The notes: generated by a model from the sequence alone, not told the origin. 64,000 nucleotides of DNA from Persebacter sp965221835 (GCA_965221835.1 OZ244916.1:930001-994000), one strand, 5' to 3'; positions 50,975 through 60,840 are shown, numbered from the stretch's first letter. Translations and numbers: made by a program.

Positions 50975-51682
50975 ATGACGATTCTTATTGTACTACATAT
51001 TGCGGCGGCGGGCGGTTATGCGTTCGCGTTTCAGTGGCGGGCGTTTTTTTATCCCGCAGCGTTTTTGCATTTTGCGACGCTTGCGACAGATTTGTACGCC
51101 GCCCCGCGTTTTGACATCGGCATTTCGGCGTCCGCATTTATGTTGATGAGCATATTGGTGGCGGAACATAAAATTCGCCGCCCGCCGACTCGCACGATTT
51201 TGTTCGTGTTGGCGGCGGCGGGAACGGCGGTGCCGCTTTTGTTTGCGGCGGACAAACCGCCATCGCGGGCATTGTTGCACATTTTGCCGGCGATGCTGGC
51301 ATATTCATTTTCGTTGTTGGCGATGTTGCAGTGGCTGGATTTACGCCGTGCCGAACGCGACCGGCGACTGTTGCGAGAGAACGCCGCCCCGCCGTTGCTG
51401 GCGATGGAAGCGGAATGTTTTCGTACTTTGGCGATTGCATTCTTGCTTTTGTCGGCGGCATTGGCAAGCGGTTTTGCAATCGGCGGCGAAACGCCCGCAC
51501 ACAAAATGCTGTTCGCGATATTGTCGTGGCTGACATTCGGCGGATTATTGGCGGGGCGACATTTTCGCGGATGGCGAGGACGCACCGCCCGCCGCTGGCT
51601 GGCAACAGGTCTGCTATTTTTTTTGTTAAGTTATTTCGGCACCCACTTCATTTTGCAAGTCATCCTCGGCAGAACGGGTTAA
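50975..51682 (+). CDS. YpjD-like inner-membrane protein (CcsA/HemX fold)
   Basis: A 235-residue membrane protein with about 7-8 hydrophobic segments and the cytochrome c assembly (CcsA/HemX) fold pattern: LLHILPAMLAYSFSLLAMLQWLDLR, then HKMLFAILSWLTFGGLLAGRHFRGWRGRTARRWLATG and a terminal SYFGTHFILQVILGR. The position opposite ffh matches YpjD. TAAAAT stands four bases from the ATG. Exact role unknown. Confidence 0.85.
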   Translation: MTILIVLHIAAAGGYAFAFQWRAFFYPAAFLHFATLATDLYAAPRFDIGISASAFMLMSILVAEHKIRRPPTRTILFVLAAAGTAVPLLFAADKPPSRALLHILPAMLAYSFSLLAMLQWLDLRRAERDRRLLRENAAPPLLAMEAECFRTLAIAFLLLSAALASGFAIGGETPAHKMLFAILSWLTFGGLLAGRHFRGWRGRTARRWLATGLLFFLLSYFGTHFILQVILGRTG

Positions 51683-52414
51683 TCCACCGTTTTTTAATTC
51701 CCGCGAAAGCGGAGGAATTTCGCGAAAAAACCCCGTCATTCCCGCGAAAGCGGGAATCTATTCGGGGAGATTAATTTTGGAATTTCCGCGCATTTTTTTT
51801 GCAAAAAACGAGGTGAATGCGGGAATTTGTCGGTAAAAATAGATTCCCGCTTTCGCGGGAATGACGAGGTGAATGCGCACATTTTACGCGAAAATTAAAT
51901 TTGGAATTTCCGCGAAAACGGAAGAATTTCACCAAAAATAAAATTTACCATTCCGGCGAACGCCGGAATCTCTGCGGAGATTCCGATTTTCATCGGAATG
52001 GAAACGCGGCGGAATTTCGCGAAAAAACCCCGTCATTCCCGCGAAAGCGGGAATCTATTCGGGGCGATTAATTTTGGAATTTTCGCGAATTTTACGGGAA
52101 AATTAAGTTTGGGATTTCCGCGAACGCGGAGGAATTCTACCAAAAATAAAATTTACCATTCCGGCGAACGCCGGAATCTCTGCGGAGATTCCGATTACGC
52201 GAAAATTAAGTTTGGGATTTCTGTGCATTTTTCGCGAAAATATGGTTTTTGTCTCTCATAATAGATTCCCGCGTTCGCGGGAATGACGGGGGAAATCGCG
52301 AATTTTACGCGAAAATTAAGTTTGGGATTTCTGTGCATTTTTCGCGAAATTTGGGAATTTCTGCGAATTTTTTTTGCGCGAAAAAAAGAGGTGAATGCGA
52401 AAAGACGGCGGGGG
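51683..52414. repeat. Palindromic repeat array C
   Basis: A 732-bp gap without a credible gene. Class 2 palindromes (ATTCCCGCGAAAGCGGGAAT or its inverse) are at about 51739, 51844, 52034 and 52264; class 1 elements (CATTCCGGCGAACGCCGGAATCTC and partners) at about 51948-52001 and 52155-52192. The spacers repeat pieces such as TTAAGTTTGGGATTTC and TGCATTTTTCGCG. Short open frames here are only translations of the repeats. Confidence 0.85.
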
Positions 52415-52924
52415 TTATTTGTGCGGGGGGATGATTGTGTTTGCGAATATTAAACGCCAAATTAGAATCAGTGCGCCGAGGACGATTGCGGAATCTGCGA
52501 TGTTGAATGCGGGCCAGTGATACGCCCCCCAATGCGCGTCTATAAAATCTACGACATAGCCGAAACGGATGCGGTCTATTAAATTGCCCGCCGCACCGCC
52601 CAATATTAGCGACAACGCCGCCGCTTCGCCGCGCGGCGGATTTCGCCACAACCACGCCAAAATAAACGCACACGCCGCTGCCGAAAATCCGCGCAACAAC
52701 CATTGCGCCCATTCGCCCCGCCCCGCCAAAAAACTAAATGCCGCGCCGGTATTTTCGGCATACACCAAACGCAAAAACGGAGTCAAAACTTGCGGTTTTT
52801 CGGCGAGTGCGGAATCGCGCACCAGACATTTTGTGATTTGGTCGGCGCACATGATAAATCCTGCCGCCGTCAATGAAAACCATGGCGCGGATTGCCAAAA
52901 TCGCGCAATCTGTCCGCCCGTCAT
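52415..52924 (-). CDS. lspA: Lipoprotein signal peptidase
   Basis: LspA removes signal peptides from diacylated prolipoproteins such as MlaA and the S8 lipoprotein in this window. The protein has 169 residues and four membrane segments. The conserved boxes are DQITKCLV, ENTGAAFS, GGAAGNLIDRIRFGYVVDF (Asp126) and FNIADSAI (Asp144), the catalytic pair. The ATG overlaps the ileS stop (ATGA), the usual ileS-lspA order. Confidence 0.95.
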   Translation of the reverse strand: MTGGQIARFWQSAPWFSLTAAGFIMCADQITKCLVRDSALAEKPQVLTPFLRLVYAENTGAAFSFLAGRGEWAQWLLRGFSAAACAFILAWLWRNPPRGEAAALSLILGGAAGNLIDRIRFGYVVDFIDAHWGAYHWPAFNIADSAIVLGALILIWRLIFANTIIPPHK

Positions 52925-55692
52925 ACAAATCGGCGCACGCATTCGCCGCGCAACGCCCGCGCACAACGGACGCAAATATCCGGATTCGCGGCGTCTTCGC
53001 CGATGGACGATTCGCGGTGCCAGCAACGCGGGCATTTCGGATGCGGCGATGGCGATACGGCGACTTTTGCGGCGGCGGATTCTTCCGCTGTCGCCCGCGA
53101 TACGATGCACACATGCCGCAACTCTTCGCCCAGCGACAACAGCGGCGCGATTTTTTCCGCCGCACCGCCAAAAACAACTTCGGCATCCAGCGACGAACGA
53201 ATATCGCCCGCCGCGCGTTTGCGTTCCAACTCTTTCATTGCCATTTCGCGAAAATGCAAAATAATTTCCCATTTTTGCAACAATTTTTCGCGGTCGGCGG
53301 GTTGCGGCAAGGCGTCGTTCCAAGTATGCAACAGCGGGCTGTCGTTTTCGCCGCACAACGCACGCCATGCTTCATCGGCGGTAAAACACAACACCGGCGC
53401 CGCCGCCCGAAATATTGTGCGCGCCAAATGCCACAAAACGCCTTGTGCGGAACGACGCGCAAACGATTCTTGCGGGCAAGTATAAAGCCGGTCTTTTAGG
53501 ACATCCAAATAAAAACTGCCGAGTTCCAGCGAACAAAAATGCCGCAGTTTTTGCATCGCATCGTGAAATTCGTAGCGCCGGTACAAATTTGCCATATCGG
53601 TGCGAAACATTTCGCCGCGGCATAACATCAGGCGGTCAATTTCCGGCATTTCGTCCGCCGGCGGCATATTTTTTTCGGAATTGAAATCGGAAAGATTTGC
53701 CAGCAAAAAACGCGCGGTATTGCGCAAGCGGCGGTAAGTTTCTATCACCCGCCCGAGAATTTCTTCGGACACCGCGATTTCGCCCGCATAATCGGAAGAC
53801 CCGACCCACAATCGCAAAATATCCGCGCCGTATTTGTTGATAACCGCTTGCGGCGAAACGATGTTGCCAAGCGATTTGCTCATCTTTCGCCCGTCGCCGC
53901 CGACAACGAATCCGTGTGTGAGAATTTGCCGATAGGGCGCGCGCCCGAACATCGCGCAACCGGTCAGCAGCGAAGATTGAAACCAGCCGCGATGTTGGTC
54001 GGAACCTTCCAAATACATATCGGGGCGGGAGTCGTCGCCGCCGTCCCAGCCCATCACCGCGCGATGTGTGGAACCGGAATCGAACCAAACATCCAAAGTA
54101 TCGCGTACGCGGCGATAGTCGGCGGCGTCTTCGCCGAGTATATCGCGGTCGTCCGCCGCAAACCACGCTTCTATGCCGCCGCGTTCAACGATTTTCGCCG
54201 CTTTTTCCAAAATATCGGCGGTGTGCGGATGCAAATCGCCGGTTTGTTTGTGCAGAAAAAACGGAATCGGCACATTCCAATATCGCTGTCGCGACAAACA
54301 CCAATCCGGACGCGATGCGACCATCGCGCGCAATCGGTTGCGTCCCCAGACCGGATAAAAATCGGTCTCTTCCACCGCCGCCAACGCGGTTTCGCGCAAA
54401 GTCCGCCCGTCAATTTTGGGCGATTCCATATCCGCAAACCACTGCCAATCGGCGCGAAATAAAACCGGCGATTTGTGTCGCCAGCATTTCGGATAACTGT
54501 GATGATACGATTCGCGCGCGAGAAGATTGTCACCCGCCGCCGCCGCGATTGCATCCGCCGCTTTCCACACATGCATTCCGCCGAATAACGGCGTTTGCGC
54601 GGTAAAAACGCCCTTTCCGTCCACCGGCGATTCCATCTGCAACCCGTGCGCTTTTCCTGTGCGAAAATCGTCTTCACCGTGCGCGGGGGCGGTATGCACA
54701 AGTCCGGTACCGGCATCCGCCGAAACATAATCCGCCGCCAACACCGGCGAATCGCGGTCGTAAAACGGATGTGCGCAAACCAATCCGGCGAATGCCGCGC
54801 CTTTTGCGCTGCCGATTTTTTTCGCGCCCGGCATTTTCCAGCGGGCGAGTACCGATTCGCGCAAACTGTCGGCAACGACAAAACGCCGCCCGCCGCATTC
54901 CAGCAACGCGTATTCCATTTCCGGATTTACCGCAATCGCGCGATTTGCCGGCAGCGTCCAAATTGTCGTTGTCCAAATCGCCGCCGCAACAGGCATATCG
55001 CCGTCCGCCCCGAAAACGCGGGCGACAGCGGCGAAATCGCGAAACGGAAAAGCGACATCCGCCGCATCTGAAACATAATCTTCATATTCCACTTCGGCTT
55101 CGGCAAGCGCCGATTCGCAATTGACACACCAAAAAACCGGTTTGAGTCGCCGCGACACGAGTCCGCGCGCCAGCATCGCCCCCAAAACGCGAATAATTCC
55201 CGCTTCGGTTGCGGGATGCATTGTTTTATACGGATTATCCCATTCGCCGATAACGCCCATGCGAATAAAATCCGCTTTTTGCCGCTTTATTTGCGTTTCG
55301 GCGAAAGCGCGACAGCGGCGGCGGAACGAATCGGGGTCGCCGCGGTCGCCGCCGCTTTTTTCTACCTGATGTTCAATCGGCAATCCGTGACAATCCCAGC
55401 CCGGCAAATAAGGCGCATCATAACCGTCCAACGTTTTGGAACGCACGATAATATCTTTCAAAATTTTATTGACGGCATGCCCGATATGCAAATCGCCGTT
55501 AGCGTATGGCGGTCCGTCGTGCAGTACAAATTTGGGACGTTTTTGCGCCGCCGCCAACGCGCGCACGCGTCCGTATAAATCATTTTTGTGCCACACCGCC
55601 AGCATTTCCGGTTCGCGCCGCGCCAAATCGCCACGCATCGGAAAGGCGGTATCAAACAAATTCAGCGTATCGGAATATTTCTTGTTCATCAC
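52921..55692 (-). CDS. ileS: Isoleucyl-tRNA synthetase
   Basis: IleS charges tRNA-Ile. The protein has 923 residues. HIGH-type motif GDLHIGHAVNK with the preceding DGPPYANG, KMSKS in GRKMSKSLGNI, the editing domain between about 190 and 400, and a C-terminal zinc site CPRCWHRES...CVRCARAL. Start is GTG 55692 or ATG 55689. A -10 TATAAT on the minus strand near 55708 leaves a leader of only about 10 nt. First gene of ileS-lspA. Confidence 0.96.
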   Translation of the reverse strand: MMNKKYSDTLNLFDTAFPMRGDLARREPEMLAVWHKNDLYGRVRALAAAQKRPKFVLHDGPPYANGDLHIGHAVNKILKDIIVRSKTLDGYDAPYLPGWDCHGLPIEHQVEKSGGDRGDPDSFRRRCRAFAETQIKRQKADFIRMGVIGEWDNPYKTMHPATEAGIIRVLGAMLARGLVSRRLKPVFWCVNCESALAEAEVEYEDYVSDAADVAFPFRDFAAVARVFGADGDMPVAAAIWTTTIWTLPANRAIAVNPEMEYALLECGGRRFVVADSLRESVLARWKMPGAKKIGSAKGAAFAGLVCAHPFYDRDSPVLAADYVSADAGTGLVHTAPAHGEDDFRTGKAHGLQMESPVDGKGVFTAQTPLFGGMHVWKAADAIAAAAGDNLLARESYHHSYPKCWRHKSPVLFRADWQWFADMESPKIDGRTLRETALAAVEETDFYPVWGRNRLRAMVASRPDWCLSRQRYWNVPIPFFLHKQTGDLHPHTADILEKAAKIVERGGIEAWFAADDRDILGEDAADYRRVRDTLDVWFDSGSTHRAVMGWDGGDDSRPDMYLEGSDQHRGWFQSSLLTGCAMFGRAPYRQILTHGFVVGGDGRKMSKSLGNIVSPQAVINKYGADILRLWVGSSDYAGEIAVSEEILGRVIETYRRLRNTARFLLANLSDFNSEKNMPPADEMPEIDRLMLCRGEMFRTDMANLYRRYEFHDAMQKLRHFCSLELGSFYLDVLKDRLYTCPQESFARRSAQGVLWHLARTIFRAAAPVLCFTADEAWRALCGENDSPLLHTWNDALPQPADREKLLQKWEIILHFREMAMKELERKRAAGDIRSSLDAEVVFGGAAEKIAPLLSLGEELRHVCIVSRATAEESAAAKVAVSPSPHPKCPRCWHRESSIGEDAANPDICVRCARALRGECVRRFV

Positions 55693-55757
55693 AGCGAAAC
55701 CCGCAATTATAAATCATCCGCCCCGCCGAAACGCCGAAATGCGTTATAATTTGCGGC

Positions 55758-56150
55758 ATGACGAATTTTAGATATAAGCAACTCGGCGACAGCGACCAAT
55801 ACAGCGTTATCGGAAAACACGATGACAAGGAATACGCGACTTTTTCGCTAATTTACGCCCACTTCGCCCGTCCGGCGGCGTGCAAGCACATGGAACTACA
55901 TATTCTGCAAGATACCGCCAAACAAATTCAAGAGAAAGGCGAAATTGTTCTTTTGGTGGAAATTTGCCGCTTTGTGTTCCGTTCGGTGTTGAAAATTACG
56001 CACGAAGAGAAAGGCGTCGCGCTCTGCAAAATATATTCGGCGGATAGATTCACCCGCGAAATATATCGGATGTTTGCCAGCAATCTTGACGAGGACTACG
56101 AAGTAAAATTCTACCGCAAATGGATGGAAATCAAAAAAACAAAAAAATAG
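55758..56150 (+). CDS. Unknown 130-residue protein
   Basis: I do not recognise this protein. It has no signal peptide or membrane segment and is mixed alpha/beta in character, ending in a basic tail (KWMEIKKTKK). A central stretch, GEIVLLVEICRFVFRSVLKI, is the most hydrophobic part. TATAAT at 55745-55750 is 7 nt from the ATG with no ribosome site, so it fits the leaderless pattern. It stands alone between ileS and another small gene. Confidence 0.7.
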   Translation: MTNFRYKQLGDSDQYSVIGKHDDKEYATFSLIYAHFARPAACKHMELHILQDTAKQIQEKGEIVLLVEICRFVFRSVLKITHEEKGVALCKIYSADRFTREIYRMFASNLDEDYEVKFYRKWMEIKKTKK

Positions 56151-56259
56151 GATTTTTTTTCGCATAATAGGAAAAAAATACGGAAAACTTTGTTATTTTT
56201 GTTATAATGGCGGGAAAATCTTTTTTCATTCTCGGAAGCACTTGCAAGGAGGCACTTAC

Positions 56260-56481
56260 ATGAAAACACAAACGGAACTGATGGCAACACTCAAAAAGGC
56301 GCAAGATGAAATTCGCCCGCTGGCGGCAGCCGGAGATGAAGACGCCCGCATTGAACTGGCGTTCGGCGATGCAATTTACGACTATATGGCGCAGGGAAAT
56401 CGCCTGACCGATTTGGACTGGTTCAAAGGCACCACCTATTACACCGGTCCGACCGACACACCAATTCCCAAAGCCGCCTAA
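56260..56481 (+). CDS. Unknown 73-residue protein
   Basis: I do not recognise this small protein. It is acidic and mostly helical at the N-terminus (MKTQTELMATLKKAQDEIRP), ending in a Tyr/Pro/Thr-rich tail (TTYYTGPTDTPIPKAA). It has good expression signals: TATAAT at 56203-56208 and AAGGAGG at 56246-56252, 7 nt before the ATG. It converges on the DUF924 gene with a 23-bp gap. Confidence 0.7.
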   Translation: MKTQTELMATLKKAQDEIRPLAAAGDEDARIELAFGDAIYDYMAQGNRLTDLDWFKGTTYYTGPTDTPIPKAA

Positions 56482-56504
56482 ATCCGGCGGCGCGAACGCC
56501 GTTT

Positions 56505-57125
56505 TTATCGCTGTCCGAAATTCGGACCGCCATCCCGCAAAAAAACTTCTTCTTCGGGGGCGGATGCGCGTCCGAGAATGCGGTTGCGATGCGGAAAACG
56601 CCCGAAACGGCGGATGATTTCCAAATGCTGCCGCGCATATTCGCGGCTTTCGGCGAATTCTTTTTCGCGCGCAGGAAAACGCGTCATTAACGCCGAAAAC
56701 GCGGCAACGCATTCCTCCTGATCCGCCTGCGATTCGCTGTGTTCCAGCGGCAGATAAAAAAACCGGCAATGCGCGGCGGGAATTTGCATATCAATTTTCG
56801 CGGCGATTCCCGCCTTGCACGCGGCGAGTGCCTTTTGGTCGCCGGCAAATGCGTCCGGCGTACCGCGTCCGGTCGCGCGGGTCATCTGATCCAAAAGCAA
56901 AATGTACGCCATCAATTTGTCGGGCGTTTGCCGCCACGATTCCATTTTTCCGTTTTTCGCGCGCGCGATTGTGTCGCCGAAACGGGCGCGCATTTCGGCA
57001 TCATCCGCGGGATCGCCGCCGAACCAAAGTTTGTTGCGGTCGCCAATCGTCCAGCCGTCCGCCAGTTCGCCGAACCAGTAATTTAAAATTTCATGCGGCA
57101 ACACGCGCGCAAAAGAATCGTTCAT
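56505..57125 (-). CDS. DUF924 family protein
   Basis: A 206-residue alpha-helical (TPR-like) protein of the DUF924 family. Diagnostic parts are EILNYWFGELADGW, KLWFGGDPADDAEMRARFG, LLLDQMTRATGRGTPDAF, CRFFYLPLEHSES and GRFPHRNRILGR. The function is unknown across the family. The ATG at 57125 follows an AGGAA-type site; upstream codons (to 57149) are possible but less likely. Confidence 0.88.
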   Translation of the reverse strand: MNDSFARVLPHEILNYWFGELADGWTIGDRNKLWFGGDPADDAEMRARFGDTIARAKNGKMESWRQTPDKLMAYILLLDQMTRATGRGTPDAFAGDQKALAACKAGIAAKIDMQIPAAHCRFFYLPLEHSESQADQEECVAAFSALMTRFPAREKEFAESREYARQHLEIIRRFGRFPHRNRILGRASAPEEEVFLRDGGPNFGQR

Positions 57126-57164
57126 ATTTTTTTTCCTGTCATAAAACATAAAACTTTTTGCATC

Positions 57165-58274
57165 TTAATTCGTATCGCATGCGGCGGCGAGATTTTTTCG
57201 TTCGGCGGTTTGCGGATGCGTAGATAACGCCGCCAACAATCGGGCGAAAAGTCGGGAATCGCTTTCCTCGTCTTCGGCGGATGCATCCGTTTCATCCGCG
57301 TCCGTTTCATCCGTTTTATCATGCGCCGCGCTGTTTGTCATTTTTTCCAGCGCGTCGCCGATGAGTGAGGCGGACATTCCGTTGTCGCGCAAATAGGCGT
57401 AGGCGAAACAATCGGCTTCGCGTTCATGGTCGCGAGAATAGCCGAGATGCAACAAAATAATTCCTAACGATACGCCGCTAATGTCGCCGGCAAGCACCGC
57501 CAGCAAACCGCCCGCCGAACCGAGTAATACCGAACGCATTCCATGGCGAAGACGAATATGTCCGATTTCGTGCGCGAAAACAGCGGCGAGTTCGTCATCA
57601 GACAACAACTCCGCCAGCGATGCGGAAACGACAACGCGACCGCCCGGCAACGCGAACGCGTTTGGAAAAAAATCGTGCAAGTGCAACTGAAAATTTTCTT
57701 CCCCTTCCGTCAACGCGGCGGCAACGCGGGCGAAAATTCCTTCCATTCGTTCGGCAACGGCGGGCGAAATGTCGGCGGCGGCAAATATTTTTTGGCGTTT
57801 CATTTGTTCGTAAATTTCATCGCCGATTTTCGCTGTTTGTTCGTGCGGAATGCGCTGCGCGGCGAAATCGGCGAGCGCGGGCAATCCTTGCGATGCGAGC
57901 GCCCACAATCCCGCCGCCGTCAAAACAACGCAAACCGCCGCGCGCGTCCATGTTTTTTCCAATCGGAACATTGCGGTGTTTTGTCGTCCGCCGTGTCGGC
58001 GAATCGCTTCGTTCAGCCGGTCGCAATCGTCTGCGGCGATGCAAGTACCATCCGCAAAAACAATTTTGCGCGGCACATTACCGAGGCGCGGAAAAATATG
58101 CACTTCGGACAATCGCGCATCGCGCCGTTCGCCGTTTTCGTTTTCGGCGCGCACATCGCCGTTTGCAAAATGCAATGACGCGCGCAATCGGCGGCTGGAA
58201 TTCGCGCCGAACCACCAAACGCTTTCGGAAAAATCAAACGAGTCCGGCGTCAAAATCAAATCCTTCGGCGGCAT
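57165..58274 (-). CDS. M48 family metalloprotease, partner of YjgN
   Basis: A 369-residue membrane metalloprotease. The N-terminal about 90 residues form a small beta-rich domain, followed by a hydrophobic segment (RAAVCVVLTAAGLWALAS). The zinc site is FAHEIGHIRLRH with the third ligand in HEREADCFAYAY. A low-complexity Asp/Glu/Thr segment lies near the end (DETDADETDASAEDEESD). It overlaps the yjgN gene by 41 bp; YjgN/M48 pairs recur in proteobacteria, but the joint role is unknown. Confidence 0.85.
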   Translation of the reverse strand: MPPKDLILTPDSFDFSESVWWFGANSSRRLRASLHFANGDVRAENENGERRDARLSEVHIFPRLGNVPRKIVFADGTCIAADDCDRLNEAIRRHGGRQNTAMFRLEKTWTRAAVCVVLTAAGLWALASQGLPALADFAAQRIPHEQTAKIGDEIYEQMKRQKIFAAADISPAVAERMEGIFARVAAALTEGEENFQLHLHDFFPNAFALPGGRVVVSASLAELLSDDELAAVFAHEIGHIRLRHGMRSVLLGSAGGLLAVLAGDISGVSLGIILLHLGYSRDHEREADCFAYAYLRDNGMSASLIGDALEKMTNSAAHDKTDETDADETDASAEDEESDSRLFARLLAALSTHPQTAERKNLAAACDTN

Positions 58275-59250
58275 CCAATTCTTCGCCGAGCGCATCTTCT
58301 TCCGCACTGCGCCGCGCAAAAATTTCGTCCAACGCGGAGGGCGGTGCAAACATAAAAATATATGTTGCCAAAAAACGCGTCTTTCGTACTTTCGCCCACG
58401 GATGCAAAAGTCCGAGCGACAACACGGTCGCCGCGAAGTTCGTAAACAAAATCATCGCAAACCGCGGCGCAGTAAAATCGCAAACAAAATTCGCGCCGCT
58501 TTCGGTTTGTATGCCGCACCAAAAAACCAAAAATAAAACTGCTTGCGCGTAGAAAAACAAAAACGCGATGCAGACAAACGCAAAAGCGATAACGATAGCG
58601 TTATGATACGCCGCAAAAACAAAACCAATTAAAAAACTCGCGCAAATCGGCAACAACCACAGCGCGACAATGTACGGAAATATGGACGGTTTACAAAAAA
58701 CGAATCGCAACTCGCCGAGTTGATGACGTTCCGCTTTAAAGGAATGCCAGCCGCGCATCATCCACGGCAACGCGAAAAATCCGACACCGATAGCCAGCAA
58801 AAAATAAAACAAATACGGCGTTCCATAATCGCGCCGAAACGAAAAACGAATGTTGCGATAGGACGAATTGCGCGCGTTAAACGACAATCCGCGCACCATC
58901 GCCCACGGCAAAAACAGCGCGAGCAACAACGTATATGCCAGCGATGAAATAAGATAGTTTTCGGTTGCATAGCCGCCGCCGATGACAACGATAAAAACGA
59001 AAATGCGCGCGACAAGAATGGAAAGCGGGCGCGCGTGATATTCAAAATTTGCGTCGCCCAAAAAAGTATTAGCGTAAAAATAACGCAACGTCCGCACTTT
59101 CGCCCACGCCGAAAAAACGCCAAGTGTCAGCAAAGTCAACGCGACATTGACAATCCAAATTCTGAAATATTCCGCCGCGTTGCCGCGAAACGCGAAACGA
59201 ATTTCGCCATCCGCCGCAGGAAATTCCGCCGCAACTTCTTCTTCTTGCAT
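58234..59250 (-). CDS. YjgN (DUF898) family membrane protein
   Basis: A 338-residue inner-membrane protein with six to seven hydrophobic segments. It carries two copies of the DUF898 motif: LTLGVFSAWAKVRTLRYFYANT near the N-terminus and LGLLHPWAKVRKTRFLATY near the C-terminus. FRGNAAEYFRIWIVN precedes the first. The ATG at 59250 has TATAAT 6 nt upstream (minus strand, 59257-59262), again leaderless. Co-encoded with the M48 protease. Function unknown. Confidence 0.88.
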   Translation of the reverse strand: MQEEEVAAEFPAADGEIRFAFRGNAAEYFRIWIVNVALTLLTLGVFSAWAKVRTLRYFYANTFLGDANFEYHARPLSILVARIFVFIVVIGGGYATENYLISSLAYTLLLALFLPWAMVRGLSFNARNSSYRNIRFSFRRDYGTPYLFYFLLAIGVGFFALPWMMRGWHSFKAERHQLGELRFVFCKPSIFPYIVALWLLPICASFLIGFVFAAYHNAIVIAFAFVCIAFLFFYAQAVLFLVFWCGIQTESGANFVCDFTAPRFAMILFTNFAATVLSLGLLHPWAKVRKTRFLATYIFMFAPPSALDEIFARRSAEEDALGEELDAAEGFDFDAGLV

Positions 59251-59293
59251 TTGCGAATTATAACAACTTATTGCGGGATGCACGGCGGGCAAA

Positions 59294-60826
59294 CTAAATC
59301 AGGCGGCGATACAAAACATAGTTTTTTTCGTCATAACGTCCGCCCGTCCATTCGGCAACAAAACCGGCGGGTGCGTTTTCGGATGCGCGCGAAAAATGCC
59401 AGTCGCACGATTTGTCGCCCGCCGCTACGCCGAAATAATATAACTGTGCGGCGGCGGAGGCGGCGGCGGCGGATGTCGAAACGCATTTGCCGCCGCTGAA
59501 CGCCGCAACGGATTCCGCCGTGCGGCGGTACGATTTTCCGGAGTCCACCGCCGGAGTCCACAGCAAATTGAAAACGCACCACACGACGGTCACGCCGCAA
59601 CTCCAATTGAGAATCGCGCGTTCGTTTGAACGACCGAAATTTGCCGCCAGCCCTATCCAAAATATCGTAATTAACGCCGCCGGTACGGCGCGCGCTGCCG
59701 AAAACGAAGGCGTTTGCAAATACGGAAAACGCGCCCGCCATTCTTCCATCCACTCCGCACCGATTCCGCTTTGCCACAAAATCCACGCCGTCCACATTCC
59801 GCCCACGCAACAAACGCCCGCGATAATAATCGCAAACCAATCCAAAATTATCGCGCAATCTTCGGGCAAACCCGCCATCCCGCGCGCGACAAAAACCGCC
59901 AGCGGCGGAATCAGCAAAAATAATCCCTCTTCGTTGCCGGCACCGAACGCCATAAAATGCGCCGCCCCCGCCGCCGTCATCGTTAGACACAAAAACATTT
60001 CCGCATCTGTTCGCCGCCGCCACAATACCGCCGCCGCCAACGGCAACACCGGAAAAAGTCCCCATGCCGACAATCGCACAAAATCCGCCGCCGCACCCGG
60101 AATATTTTTGAATGCAAACGCCGCGCCCGCATCTTCGGCGGCGGCGGACAACAGCGCGGGCGTAAAAAACATTGCCGCCGCCGTCATTCCGGCAATAACC
60201 GAAGCGCGCCGCCATTCCCGCCGCACAAAAACACCCAAAACGCCCAACGCCGCGCATAACGCCGCTGCGGGAGATGCTGCCGCAAACAAAAACGCCGCCC
60301 CCAAACCAGTCCACGCACCGCCGGAAAGCGCGTGCCGCCGCAAACGCACCGCCCCCCACAACATCATTGCCGCACCGAAAAACTCCGCCACCGCCAAATT
60401 TAACAAATGCGCGCGCACGACAAATCCGGTTATGCCAAGCGCGAGCAAAACCGCCAGCCAGCCGCCATATATGCCGCCGGCGGCGAGACCGATAAACAAA
60501 AATCCGCCCGCCAGCAAAAGCGCGTTGATCATCCGCGCACCTTCGTGCAGCGGCAGCAACGGCGAAAACAATCGCGCCGATTCCGCGGCAATATCCAAAT
60601 ACAAAGACGGCGGCGTTTTCGGGGCGGCGTTTTGCGGAATCGCGCCGTTTTGTGCGGCAACGGCGGCGACAAAACCGGTTTCCTGCGGTTTCCACGGATC
60701 GCGCCCGAACAATCCCGCGGCTATCCACAACGCGGCGAGTAGCGCGAATAAAAATTGTTTATATGTCGCCGGCGGTGCCGGGGGACGGACAACGGGCGAA
60801 GGCGTTTCGCCGAAAACCCGCGCCAT
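59294..60826 (-). CDS. GT-C/ArnT-like polytopic membrane glycosyltransferase homolog
   Basis: A 510-residue protein with about 11-12 hydrophobic helices and a C-terminal soluble part (about 430-510). The first loop contains FGRDPWKPQE, the position of the acidic catalytic motif in ArnT/PMT-type enzymes (commonly DPWKPDE), here with Gln replacing the first acidic residue. Alanine-rich helices follow. Probably transfers a sugar from a lipid carrier, but activity is uncertain given the changed motif. It starts 14 bp after rpmE and is likely co-transcribed with it. Confidence 0.65.
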   Translation of the reverse strand: MARVFGETPSPVVRPPAPPATYKQFLFALLAALWIAAGLFGRDPWKPQETGFVAAVAAQNGAIPQNAAPKTPPSLYLDIAAESARLFSPLLPLHEGARMINALLLAGGFLFIGLAAGGIYGGWLAVLLALGITGFVVRAHLLNLAVAEFFGAAMMLWGAVRLRRHALSGGAWTGLGAAFLFAAASPAAALCAALGVLGVFVRREWRRASVIAGMTAAAMFFTPALLSAAAEDAGAAFAFKNIPGAAADFVRLSAWGLFPVLPLAAAVLWRRRTDAEMFLCLTMTAAGAAHFMAFGAGNEEGLFLLIPPLAVFVARGMAGLPEDCAIILDWFAIIIAGVCCVGGMWTAWILWQSGIGAEWMEEWRARFPYLQTPSFSAARAVPAALITIFWIGLAANFGRSNERAILNWSCGVTVVWCVFNLLWTPAVDSGKSYRRTAESVAAFSGGKCVSTSAAAASAAAQLYYFGVAAGDKSCDWHFSRASENAPAGFVAEWTGGRYDEKNYVLYRRLI

Positions 60827-60840
60827 GCCGGAGGCGGGAG

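Noticed and set aside
51998..52434. Short open frames in repeat array C
   Set aside because: They are translations of the palindromic elements (HSRESGN-like peptides) with no gene features.
52415..53368. Longer N-terminal version of LspA
   Set aside because: The upstream part is the antisense-free overlap with ileS coding DNA in another frame; LspA starts at the ATGA overlap at 52924.
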